Assembly: GCA_037140715.1 (NCBI GenBank)
Contig: JBAXDX010000048.1
Coordinates: 1-21,049 of the forward strand
Direction of reading: 5' to 3'
Origin: JAUZPB01 sp037140715
GTDB lineage: Bacteria > Bacteroidota > Ignavibacteria > Ignavibacteriales > SURF-24
Length of the DNA stretch: 21,049 bases
This document shows, in pieces, positions 7,185-14,403 of this stretch (positions within the stretch are counted from its first letter, which is position 1; each line of letters starts with the position of its first letter). Below the pieces are notes generated by a model, which was not told the origin of the DNA, searched no databases, and was given only the letters and a program-made list of their open reading frames with translations. Both the position numbers and the translations under genes were made by a program.

Positions 7185-8737
7185 AGACGAATCTGCTTCT
7201 TCTGAATTTCTCTGATTGTATCTGCAATTTCCTTTGTAGCTTTTGTAGTTCTTTCGGCAAGTTTTCGCACTTCATCGGCTACAACGGCAAAACCTCTGCC
7301 CTGTTCGCCAGCGCGTGCCGCCTCAATTGCGGCATTAAGAGCCAGAAGATTTGTCTGATCAGCAATATCATCAATCACCTGTGCAATCTCTCCAATCTGA
7401 CCCGTCTTTTTTGCAAGTACAGTAATCCTTTCTCCGGTCTGCTTTGTGGCTTGAACAATTCTGGACATACCTTGTTTTGTATCCTCTACTTTTTTTGCTC
7501 CGCTTAAGGCGCTTTGGCTTGCAATTTTTGAATCTTCTGCCGCTTTATTTGCGTTTTTATTACTGTCAAAAATAGTTCTGGTCATTTCCTCAATAGCGCT
7601 TGCTATTTCATTTGTCTGCTGTGCCTGCTCGTGGCTACCCGCTGCCATCTCTTCGGTTGAAGATGAAATTTGATTCGCAGCGCTGGCTGTAACCTGCACG
7701 ACCTCGCTTACACTAATAAGCATATTTCTAATGTTTTCAACCGCTGTATTAAACCCTGTATAAAGCTTTCCTATCTCATCGTCAGAATACACCTTCAATT
7801 TTACAGTAAGATCACCTTTGGCAAATTTCTTCATTTCAGTAAGCATTTTGGCAACGCTCTCCGCAAGATATACTTTCTGGTTTTCAGATTCCTTAACCGC
7901 GGCTATTACCTTTTCCTCCACACTCTCCTTTTCAGTCTTTAGCTGAAGATTTGCCTGCCTTATATTATCAACCATCTTCCCGAAACTACCTGCAAGCGAA
8001 CCCAGTTCGTCTTTAGTATCAAGAACGACATACGCATTGAGATTGCCTTGCGAAACTTCTTTTGCTGCTTCTTCAAGCTGTTTTATAGGACTGGAAATAG
8101 CAGAATTTATTACATAGTTAACAAATAATGATAGAAAGATTGATGAAACAAGCGCGGCAATAAAGGTAAATATTATTCTATAGTAATTTTTCTCTGCCTG
8201 GTGATAACTATCCTCGCCAAGCTGTTTAAGTTGTAGTCCGACTTGTTCAAGAAGTGCGAATTTATCTTCAACCGTTCCCATACCCATTGTGGCAGTATTC
8301 AAGTCAACCGAAGCAAGGTCAAAAACAGTATTAACTGCATTTTTATATTCGCGGGCAAGCTCAAGCGCTTTTTTATACTCGCTGGATATCTTGACGGAGT
8401 TCAATTTCCCTGAGAGGTCGTTCATCGATTCAATGGTTCTGTCAAGCAGGGCAATTTGCTCTTTACCCAGTTTATCAAGCTGTTCCTGCGAATAATTGGC
8501 GCGTGCCCATGTAAGAAACTTAAATACATTGCCCTGAACAAGTATTAAATTCCGATAGTTATTATCGGTCTGATCAATCGCTTTAACTTCAACGTTAACC
8601 ATATAATCCAATAAATTCTGCTGTGAATTCAGTCCCCAATAACCCATCGCTCCCAAAAATAACATAAATAATAAAACAACCAGAGGCGAAAGAAAGAGCT
8701 TCTTTGATATGTTTAGATTCTTAATATATTTGTTCAA
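7148..8737 (-). CDS. Methyl-accepting chemotaxis protein, N-terminal 514 residues, frameshifted near the 3' end
   Basis: Order: membrane segment (about 14-33), periplasmic helical sensor region of four-helix-bundle type (about 35-185), second membrane segment (about 188-210), HAMP domain (about 210-265), a second HAMP-like stretch (about 295-350), and the MCP signalling domain with the conserved tip IDDIADQTNLLALNAAIEAA followed by RAGEQGRGFAVVADEVRKLA. After REIQKK (residue 514) the frame runs into 15 unrelated residues and stops. The correct continuation lies in the -1 frame; joined, the protein would have about 647 residues, normal for the family. It starts at TTG 8737 behind GGAG. It should transmit ligand signals to CheA through CheW; no che genes are in the window. 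A gene for a secreted Cache protein lies upstream in the same direction. Confidence 0.88.
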   Translation of the reverse strand: MNKYIKNLNISKKLFLSPLVVLLFMLFLGAMGYWGLNSQQNLLDYMVNVEVKAIDQTDNNYRNLILVQGNVFKFLTWARANYSQEQLDKLGKEQIALLDRTIESMNDLSGKLNSVKISSEYKKALELAREYKNAVNTVFDLASVDLNTATMGMGTVEDKFALLEQVGLQLKQLGEDSYHQAEKNYYRIIFTFIAALVSSIFLSLFVNYVINSAISSPIKQLEEAAKEVSQGNLNAYVVLDTKDELGSLAGSFGKMVDNIRQANLQLKTEKESVEEKVIAAVKESENQKVYLAESVAKMLTEMKKFAKGDLTVKLKVYSDDEIGKLYTGFNTAVENIRNMLISVSEVVQVTASAANQISSSTEEMAAGSHEQAQQTNEIASAIEEMTRTIFDSNKNANKAAEDSKIASQSALSGAKKVEDTKQGMSRIVQATKQTGERITVLAKKTGQIGEIAQVIDDIADQTNLLALNAAIEAARAGEQGRGFAVVADEVRKLAERTTKATKEIADTIREIQKKQIRLCLWLIVPWRMV

Positions 8738-8926
8738 TTTATCTCCAACGAATAATAGCTTAAGGTATTGATTTATTCTAAAAATAATTAAATATCTGAA
8801 AGTTAACTATGCGAGTCCACTATGAAAAGGATATTTTACAAAAAAATATTTCACAACTTAAGCTTAAATTCGAAGTTTAAAATTGATAGAAATCAGACCT
8901 TCCCGGAGTTAACCCATGTAAAATAG

Positions 8927-9036
8927 TAAAAAAATCAGGAGATATCAGCCCCAAAGACGGCTTAAAATTTTGACAGAGAAAAATAATGCTAAATTTTATC
9001 CCATCCTAAAAGGCCAACTGAATTCCTGATTTTTTA
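8927..9036. repeat. Inverted repeat (13 bp arms) between the Cache and chemoreceptor genes
   Basis: TAAAAAAATCAGGA at 8927-8940 and TCCTGATTTTTTA at 9024-9036 are inverted copies about 83 bp apart; they match over 13 bases apart from one extra A. On the minus strand the second arm ends in a run of seven T, so the structure may be a long-loop terminator for the Cache gene. The A/T-rich arms also resemble the ends of a small non-autonomous element, but no target duplication is evident. Apart from this, the 8738-9088 gap shows no gene. Confidence 0.45.
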
Positions 9037-9088
9037 GATAAAGTAGTATCTGCGATACAAAATAAGTCCGAAGAACCTTTGCCGGCAA

Positions 9089-9544
9089 TTATTTCTTATA
9101 AGCGCCGCATCCAAAAATTAAGTCGTCAAATTTCTCAATATAAGCCGTTTTATTCTCAATTCTCTTTGATACCGGATTAGACCATTTGTAATTCTGCCAG
9201 CCTTTGCCTTTCGCTTTTATAATTGCAACCCGCTCCTGAACGAAAGCCTTATTGTCTGCATCCTTCATATCGATAAGTTCTTTGCCTATCATTTTGGGAT
9301 TGCCACCATGAGCAACGCAAACGCCTTTCATATCATAAACAAAAACATAAAGGTCGTTATCAATAAATTTGCCTTTCTGATTGCTGATCTCAGCAAGAGC
9401 CTTATCCTTACCACTGGCTTTATAGAAGGAAATAGCTTTTTTTACCATCGCTTCTGCCTCGACAGGCGTGCCAATCTTACCTTGAGAGAATGCCGTACTG
9501 GCAAGTAACAAGCCTGAAACTAATAAAACAAGTAAACGTTTCAT
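9089..9544 (-). CDS. Secreted single Cache-domain protein
   Basis: A 151-residue protein with an N-terminal signal peptide (MKRLLVLLVSGLLLASTAFS, cleavage probably near AFSQG) and one small Cache domain of the sCache_2 type (IGTPVEAEAMVKKAISFYKA, DNDLYVFVYDMKGVCVAHGG, NYKWSNPVSKRIENKTAYIE, LIFGCGAYKK). It has no membrane anchor or output domain, so it probably acts as a periplasmic ligand-binding protein. I place the start at ATG 9544 behind GGAG; the longer frame beginning at GTG 9556 overlaps that ribosome site. The next gene downstream in the same direction encodes a chemoreceptor, so a role in presenting a ligand to it is possible but not shown. Family assignment is firm; partner and ligand are unknown. 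Confidence 0.88.
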   Translation of the reverse strand: MKRLLVLLVSGLLLASTAFSQGKIGTPVEAEAMVKKAISFYKASGKDKALAEISNQKGKFIDNDLYVFVYDMKGVCVAHGGNPKMIGKELIDMKDADNKAFVQERVAIIKAKGKGWQNYKWSNPVSKRIENKTAYIEKFDDLIFGCGAYKK

Positions 9545-9641
9545 AAATAACTCCACTAATATTATAGAATTTACTAGGACAGTCCTTGCGGCAGGAACAT
9601 CCGGATTAGATTATAAATTATAAGCCGCAATTTCAAACAAT

Positions 9642-9685
9642 TCGTTCAACGCGATTGTCATTGAAGTCAGACCTGAGTTGAACGA
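9642..9685. repeat. Inverted repeat in the divergent Cache/STAS intergenic region
   Basis: TCGTTCAAC at 9642-9650 and GTTGAACGA at 9677-9685 form perfect 9-bp arms around a 26-nt spacer. The site lies about midway between two divergent genes (Cache at 9544, STAS at 9809). It could be an operator or an RNA hairpin; no U-run follows on either strand, so it is not a terminator. Otherwise the 264-bp gap contains only A/T-rich sequence and the promoter candidate listed next. Confidence 0.4.
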
Positions 9686-9751
9686 TTTAACTAAAGTACG
9701 TGCAAAAGCACTCCGCAATATATAAAAATATTCGCATTTTTTTTTATTCTG

Positions 9752-9783
9752 CTTGCAAAAATTAGCTAATGATGGTAAATTTA
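9752..9783 (+). promoter_or_regulatory. Candidate promoter for the orphan STAS gene
   Basis: CTTG at 9752-9755, 20 bp and then TAAATTTA at 9776-9783 approach the Bacteroidota-type TTTG ... TAnnTTTG arrangement, with one mismatch in each element. It lies 26 bp before the ATG, which has AGGAG at good spacing. Confidence 0.35.
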
Positions 9784-9808
9784 TCACACAAAAATAACAG
9801 GAGCCTGC

Positions 9809-10153
9809 ATGAGAATTAAAACTACCGAACAGTATGGAGCTGTCATAATTGAATTGAAAGGTAATATAACAGGTGGTTCGGAAGCTCAGGAACTCAGCGA
9901 TCTTTTGCATAAACTCATTGAAGAAAAGAAAATATATATTGTAGCTGACCTTGCCGATGTAAAGTTTATGAACAGTTCCGGCCTTGGTATGCTTATTAGC
10001 GCATATACAACAATAAAAAACGGCGGTGGCAATTTTAAACTTGCGAATGCTACCGAAAAGATTTATAGTCTGTTAATGATTACAAAGCTTGTTACTATTT
10101 TTGAAAATTACGATTCTGTTGAAGAAGCGGTTAAAAGCTTTAACTTTGTTTAA
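9809..10153 (+). CDS. Orphan STAS-domain anti-sigma factor antagonist
   Basis: A 114-residue single STAS domain. The phosphorylation loop is KFMNSSGLGMLISAY, with S56 at the expected kinase-modified position and Asn in place of the usual Asp before it. It starts at an ATG preceded by CAGGAGCC. It stands alone on the plus strand, divergent from the Cache gene and separated from purA by a good terminator, so it is monocistronic. Because it is 4 kb from the RsbW/SpoIIE operon, it could be a second input competing for the same kinase; this is inference. It differs clearly from the STAS protein of that operon, sharing mainly the loop and fold pattern, so a recent duplication is unlikely. Confidence 0.9.
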   Translation: MRIKTTEQYGAVIIELKGNITGGSEAQELSDLLHKLIEEKKIYIVADLADVKFMNSSGLGMLISAYTTIKNGGGNFKLANATEKIYSLLMITKLVTIFENYDSVEEAVKSFNFV

Positions 10154-10232
10154 TGATAATTTCGGAATTGGGAGATAACTTAACAATTTCATCTGAAATT
10201 TAATGCCTCTGCAATGAGGTGTTATTTTTTTT

Positions 10233-10261
10233 ACTCCGGATATGGTTATTCGGAGTTTTTT
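10233..10261 (+). terminator. Intrinsic terminator between the STAS gene and purA
   Basis: ACTCCGGATA (10233-10242) pairs with TATTCGGAGT (10247-10256) as a 10-bp stem with one G-T pair and a TGGT loop, followed directly by a run of T to 10261. A weaker CCTC/GAGG hairpin followed by eight T (10206-10232) lies just before it. Together they should end the STAS transcript. Confidence 0.75.
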
Positions 10262-10294
10262 ACTTTATAGGATATTTGGGAGTCATAGAAAATT

Positions 10295-11569
10295 ATGAGT
10301 GTTTCAATTTTAGTTGGCAGCCAGTGGGGCGATGAAGGCAAAGGAAAAGTAGTTGATATATTAAGCGAAAAATTTGACGTAGTGGCCCGCTATCAGGGCG
10401 GTGCTAACGCTGGTCATACGGTCGAAATTGGTGACAAAAAATATATCCTGCATCTTATCCCATCAGGTATTCTGAGAGAAGACGTTGTCTGTGTAATTGG
10501 AAACGGCGTTGTTATTGACCCAAAAGCGTTCCTCGATGAAATTGACCTGCTTGAGAAAAATAATATTAAAGTTACAGACCGTCTCTTTATCAGCCATAAT
10601 GCTCATCTCATTATGCCTTACCATAAGTTGCTTGATTCATTAAATGAAAGCGGACAGAATAAAATAGGTACAACAGGCCGAGGCATCGGTCCGTGTTATA
10701 TTGATAAATTCGCGAGAAAGGGCATCAGAATAGTTGACCTTCTAAACCGCGGGATCCTTGAAAAGAAAATTCGCGAAAACCTGGAGGAGAAGAACACTCT
10801 GCTGCGTAAAGTTTATGAACATACTGAACTTGACGTGGAGGAAATCATCCGCGAATATGTTGAATTCGATAAAACAATTAACAAATACATAAAGGATACA
10901 CCGGTTTATCTTAATACAGCTATCAGCGAAGGCAAATCCGTCCTTCTTGAAGGTGCGCAGGGTGCATTGTTAGATATTGACCACGGCACTTATCCTTATG
11001 TAACTTCTTCGAGTCCTACTTCGGGTGGCGCCTGCACCGGAACCGGCATCGCTCCAACGAAAATTGATTCGGTAATTGGCATAGTTAAAGCATATACGAC
11101 AAGAGTCGGCAATGGACCTTTCCCAACTGAACTACTGGATGCAGACGGCGAACATCTGCGGAAGACTGGTGCAGAATTCGGTGCTACAACCGGACGTCCA
11201 AGACGTTGCGGCTGGTTCGATGCTTTCTTAATGAAATATTCCTGTATGATTAACGGTATCGATACAGTCGCTATTACTAAGCTTGACGTGTTAAGTAATT
11301 TTGATGAAATAAAAATCTGCGTAGGTTACGAATACGAGGGCAGAACACTGAAGGCTTTTCCAAATGACACAAACCAGCTTGACTGTATTACTCCCGTTTA
11401 TGAAACTATGCCCGGCTGGAATTCCGATATTTCAAAGGCAAAATCATACAATGAACTCCCCGTGGCAGCACGCGATTATCTGAATTTTATGAAGGATTTC
11501 TGCAATTTTGACATAGGTATTGTTTCCGTAGGACCGAAGCGTTCCGAAACTATAATTTTACAGGAGTAG
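10295..11569 (+). CDS. purA: Adenylosuccinate synthetase
   Basis: A 424-residue protein of normal family length that converts IMP, aspartate and GTP to adenylosuccinate in AMP synthesis, in the cytoplasm. Visible motifs: the P-loop GSQWGDEGKGKVVDIL (8-23) with the catalytic Asp; QGGANAGHTV with the catalytic His; GTTGRGIGPCYIDKFARKGI for IMP binding; LLEGAQGALLDIDHGTYPYV; the flexible loop TTGRPRRCGWFD; and the guanine-binding TKLDVLSNFDEI. It begins at ATG 10295 without a clear Shine-Dalgarno site. A histidine kinase gene follows after 84 bp on the same strand and may be co-transcribed. A GATATTTG 20 bp or so before the start is close to a -7 element, but no convincing partner is seen. Confidence 0.98.
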   Translation: MSVSILVGSQWGDEGKGKVVDILSEKFDVVARYQGGANAGHTVEIGDKKYILHLIPSGILREDVVCVIGNGVVIDPKAFLDEIDLLEKNNIKVTDRLFISHNAHLIMPYHKLLDSLNESGQNKIGTTGRGIGPCYIDKFARKGIRIVDLLNRGILEKKIRENLEEKNTLLRKVYEHTELDVEEIIREYVEFDKTINKYIKDTPVYLNTAISEGKSVLLEGAQGALLDIDHGTYPYVTSSSPTSGGACTGTGIAPTKIDSVIGIVKAYTTRVGNGPFPTELLDADGEHLRKTGAEFGATTGRPRRCGWFDAFLMKYSCMINGIDTVAITKLDVLSNFDEIKICVGYEYEGRTLKAFPNDTNQLDCITPVYETMPGWNSDISKAKSYNELPVAARDYLNFMKDFCNFDIGIVSVGPKRSETIILQE

Positions 11570-11653
11570 TTTTTATCTTTCAGTCAGATGTTCCACACTC
11601 GGACAATAAAGCTTAAGACTTAGACCTGTAACTTAAACAAAGGACTCTCTCCT

Positions 11654-12862
11654 ATGAAAATGAACGGCGGTCCCGCTACAAGAAATATTAAGTTTATACT
11701 CCTGTTTTTTGCCGTGTCTATCGCTGCGGGCACTCTCTATTATACTCAGAAACTCGTGCGGAAACTTCAGCAGAAGGAAAAGCAGATGGTGGAGCTTTAT
11801 GCCAAAAGCTGGGAGTATGTCGTCAATTCCAACGATGAATCTGTAAATATTACATTTATTTTTGAGAATATAATTAAGCCTATCGATTTCCCGATTATAC
11901 TTACCGACTCGCAGGGGAAGGTTGACATAAAGGACAAGACCTCAACGCGCAATCTTGAGATTGACTCAACACTTTCATTTAATGAGCAGGAAATTTTTGT
12001 CTATAAGAAAATGAAGGACATGGACGAAATAAATCCCCCAATCAGTATTACTTACCAAGGCTCTGTCGTTTTTGGCAAGATACACTACGGCGATTCAGAT
12101 ATGCTCCACCAGATGCGCAACTACCCATATTACCAGATTAGCTTTGCTTCCGTGTTTATATTGATTGGCTACATCCTGTTCAGCTACATCAAGAAGAACG
12201 AACAGAGTAGCATCTGGGTAGGAATGTCAAAAGAAACGGCGCACCAGCTTGGTACACCAATTTCAAGCCTGATGGGATGGTCGGAACTGTTAAAACTTAG
12301 TAATAATAACCCGGATAAAGTGCTGGATATTTCGGAGGAAATCAATGATGACCTTGCACGCCTGAATAAAATTACTCAGAGATTCTCTAAAATTGGATCC
12401 CATCCTGAGCTTAAGGAAGCCAATGTGTCGGAGGAAATACAAAAGACAATGAAATATTTCGAGCGCCGTCTGCCACAGACTGGCAAGAACGTTACTCTTA
12501 AGTTTATGGGAAGTGAGGACTCACACGCCAGGCTTAATCCGGAACTGTTCGGCTGGGTACTCGAAAATCTCGTCAAGAATGCACTTGATGCAATCGAAGG
12601 GAAGAAAGGAAGCATTATATTCAGCGTAACGGAAACGTATAAGAACGTGGAAATTGAAGTCGGGGATACCGGCAGGGGAATAGACATGAAACAGAAGAAG
12701 GATATCTTCCGCCCCGGCTACTCTACAAAACGCCGCGGCTGGGGACTGGGTCTCAGCCTTACAAAGCGCATCATTGAGACGTACCACAACGGCAAAATTT
12801 TCGTAAAAAATTCCAGCCCTGGAGGAACAACTTTTAAAATTGTTCTAAAAAAAAGTGTGTAA
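11654..12862 (+). CDS. Sensor histidine kinase, orphan, two membrane segments
   Basis: A 402-residue protein with membrane segments at about 13-30 and 162-179 enclosing a sensor region of roughly 130 residues. The phosphoacceptor box is MSKETAHQLGTPISSLMGW with H197. The ATPase domain shows the N-box ENLVKNALDAI (304-314), G1 DTGRGI (338-343), an F-box (IFRPGYSTKR) and G2 GWGLGLSL (362-369). It should phosphorylate a response regulator in answer to an envelope signal, but no regulator gene is adjacent. The AHQLGTP form of the H-box is a recognised variant among Bacteroidota-type kinases. It lies 84 bp behind purA on the same strand, so it may be expressed with it. The start could be M1 or M3; a GGA at 11642 favours M1. 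Confidence 0.93.
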   Translation: MKMNGGPATRNIKFILLFFAVSIAAGTLYYTQKLVRKLQQKEKQMVELYAKSWEYVVNSNDESVNITFIFENIIKPIDFPIILTDSQGKVDIKDKTSTRNLEIDSTLSFNEQEIFVYKKMKDMDEINPPISITYQGSVVFGKIHYGDSDMLHQMRNYPYYQISFASVFILIGYILFSYIKKNEQSSIWVGMSKETAHQLGTPISSLMGWSELLKLSNNNPDKVLDISEEINDDLARLNKITQRFSKIGSHPELKEANVSEEIQKTMKYFERRLPQTGKNVTLKFMGSEDSHARLNPELFGWVLENLVKNALDAIEGKKGSIIFSVTETYKNVEIEVGDTGRGIDMKQKKDIFRPGYSTKRRGWGLGLSLTKRIIETYHNGKIFVKNSSPGGTTFKIVLKKSV

Positions 12863-12899
12863 AACCTGTTTCATCTAAATATCATGTCTTTTATAATTA

Positions 12900-12926
12900 T
12901 TTCCTGAAACGAGTATTGTCAGGAAA
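12900..12926. terminator. Bidirectional hairpin between the convergent kinase and nadA genes
   Basis: TTTCCTGA and TCAGGAAA form an 8-bp stem around an 11-nt loop in the short gap between two converging genes. The U-run is weak on both sides, so it would work mainly by position and stem strength. Confidence 0.45.
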
Positions 12927-12934
12927 AGCAGTTG

Positions 12935-13888
12935 CTATGCCTGACTCATCTCAAGCATTCTCTCTACCGGCTTAAGTGCTCTCAGTCTTAATAATTCTTC
13001 CATCTCTATCTCCGGCGACTTATTCTTCATACACAGATAAAGTTTTTCCATTGTATTAAGTTTCATGTGGGGACAGTTATTGCATTCACAATTATTCTCA
13101 GGAGGCGCGGGAATAAACCGTTTGCCCGGCGCAAACTTCTCCATCTGATGAATAATACCTGTTTCGGTTGCAATAATATAAGACCTGGCATCATCAGACT
13201 GGACAAACTGTAACAGTTTACTCGTTGAACCAATAAAATCAGCATGTCTTAAAACGGCAGCTTCGCATTCGGGATGCGCTATCATCTTCGCTCCCGGATA
13301 TTTTAACTTAAGTCCGATTATTTTCCTCTCACTGAAAGTTTCATGTACCATACAGGCTCCCTGCCATAGAAGCATGTCCCGCCCGGTTTTCTTAATCAGC
13401 CAGCTCCCAAGATTACGGTCAGGAGAAAATAATATGGGCTGTTCCTTCGGAATCTGATTAATTAACTTCTCAGCGTTGCTTGATGTACAGATAATGTCAC
13501 TTAATGCCTTAACCTCGGAGGAGCAGTTTATATATGTTATCGCTATATGCTCAGGATGCTTTTCGCGAAATGCCCTGAATAATTCAGCAGGACAACTTTC
13601 AGCAAGCGAACATCCAGCCTGAATATCCGGCAGAAGTACAAGTTTATCGGGATTTAGAATCTTTGCAGTTTCTGCCATGAAATGAACTCCCGCAAATACA
13701 ATTACATCAGCATTTGTACTTCTAGCCTTACGCGCCAGCTCAAGGCTGTCACCAATAAAATCAGATACATCCTGTATTTCCGATTCCTGATAATAATGGG
13801 CAAGTATAACAGCATTCAATTCTTTTTTTAGTCTGACAATTTCTTCATGCAGATCTATATCGGCCCCGGTATCGCTATTCGTAATCAT
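12935..13888 (-). CDS. nadA: Quinolinate synthase (NadA), [4Fe-4S] enzyme
   Basis: A 317-residue protein that condenses iminoaspartate with dihydroxyacetone phosphate to quinolinate in NAD synthesis. The three cluster-binding cysteines are recognisable as C93 (AGCSLAESC), C179 (WQGACMVHE) and C272 (CNNCPHM), with C269 forming the CxxC pattern. HYYQESEIQDVSDFIGDSLE and SPDRNLGSWL are typical of the family. The start ATG follows AAGGGGAT. No nadB or nadC is nearby, so the gene appears to be a single unit, with a hairpin on its far side. Length and motifs indicate a complete enzyme. Confidence 0.97.
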   Translation of the reverse strand: MITNSDTGADIDLHEEIVRLKKELNAVILAHYYQESEIQDVSDFIGDSLELARKARSTNADVIVFAGVHFMAETAKILNPDKLVLLPDIQAGCSLAESCPAELFRAFREKHPEHIAITYINCSSEVKALSDIICTSSNAEKLINQIPKEQPILFSPDRNLGSWLIKKTGRDMLLWQGACMVHETFSERKIIGLKLKYPGAKMIAHPECEAAVLRHADFIGSTSKLLQFVQSDDARSYIIATETGIIHQMEKFAPGKRFIPAPPENNCECNNCPHMKLNTMEKLYLCMKNKSPEIEMEELLRLRALKPVERMLEMSQA

Positions 13889-14336
13889 TTTATCCCCTTT
13901 TTTATTAAATACCCCGGCTCTTTTACTTCAGGTTTTGTTCAAATTATTAAACAATGTTAAAAATTATTAACCCGGTACGGTGATTCTTCAGGTGATAGAA
14001 GGTGTATCTATATTCTTAGCTTCAGGAATTTACGAAACTCATGTTTGCAATCCGCAGAAAAACAAACGGGCTTAATCTCTGATTATTCTGCATAAATAAA
14101 AGAAGTATCTTCCGGCATACACTTCATCATTAAGTCTCCGTTGCTGTGAAGTAACCTCAGGAAGAAATATAGTTTCTCACCCATCCCTTAAATGACAAAC
14201 TGCCTGACGTGGCTACACTCTCCTCCACGACAGTTTTATTCTAAAGCACGCAACTAAAATAATTGCAGATAAATAAAATACACCCCTCAGAAGAATATGT
14301 GAAAACCGGATATGTAACAGCTACCGGTATATTTGC
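13889..14336. other. 448-bp gene-free region between nadA and the aldose epimerase gene
   Basis: No convincing gene or RNA is seen. The longest small frames have about 33 codons, no good ribosome site and no family resemblance. Short inverted repeats occur at about 14121-14154 (ACTTCA/TGAAGT) and 14199-14220 (CGTGG/CCACG), without U-runs. The promoter of nadA must lie at its left end, where TTTAATAATTTG at about 13940 is an imperfect match to a Bacteroidota-type -7 element. Confidence 0.5.
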
Positions 14337-14403
14337 CTGAGAACTTATTATTTAACTGAAAATTTATATCTGACGGAGGATTTACTATTTAACTGAGAAC
14401 TTA
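14337..14403 (-). repeat. Degenerate repeats of the epimerase gene's 3' end
   Basis: On the minus strand the last codons of the epimerase gene (TATAAGTTCTCAGTTAAATAG) recur 37 bp downstream as a similar 3' end ending in TAA, and in part a third time as AAGTTCTCAGGCAAATAT. The second copy would encode SSVRYKFSVK followed by stop; the gene itself ends TTIYKFSVK stop. The two differ mainly at third codon positions. This looks like the leftover 3' end of a second, related gene. Confidence 0.5.

Noticed and set aside
7190..7206. Programmed -1 frameshifting in the chemoreceptor gene
   Set aside because: No X-XXY-YYZ slippery heptamer or strong following hairpin is visible, and chemoreceptors are not known to use it. 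Mutation or sequencing error is simpler.
8738..9088. c-di-GMP or preQ1 riboswitch upstream of the chemoreceptor
   Set aside because: I looked for the conserved core sequences of these RNAs and found none.
9611..9910. A 99-codon minus-strand frame
   Set aside because: Its start lies inside the STAS gene on the other strand, its composition is irregular, and it covers the STAS promoter region. No ribosome site seen.
14070..14175. A 33-codon minus-strand frame in the nadA/galM gap
   Set aside because: An in-frame stop lies two codons before its ATG, the purine-rich stretch touches the start codon, and no family is recognised.
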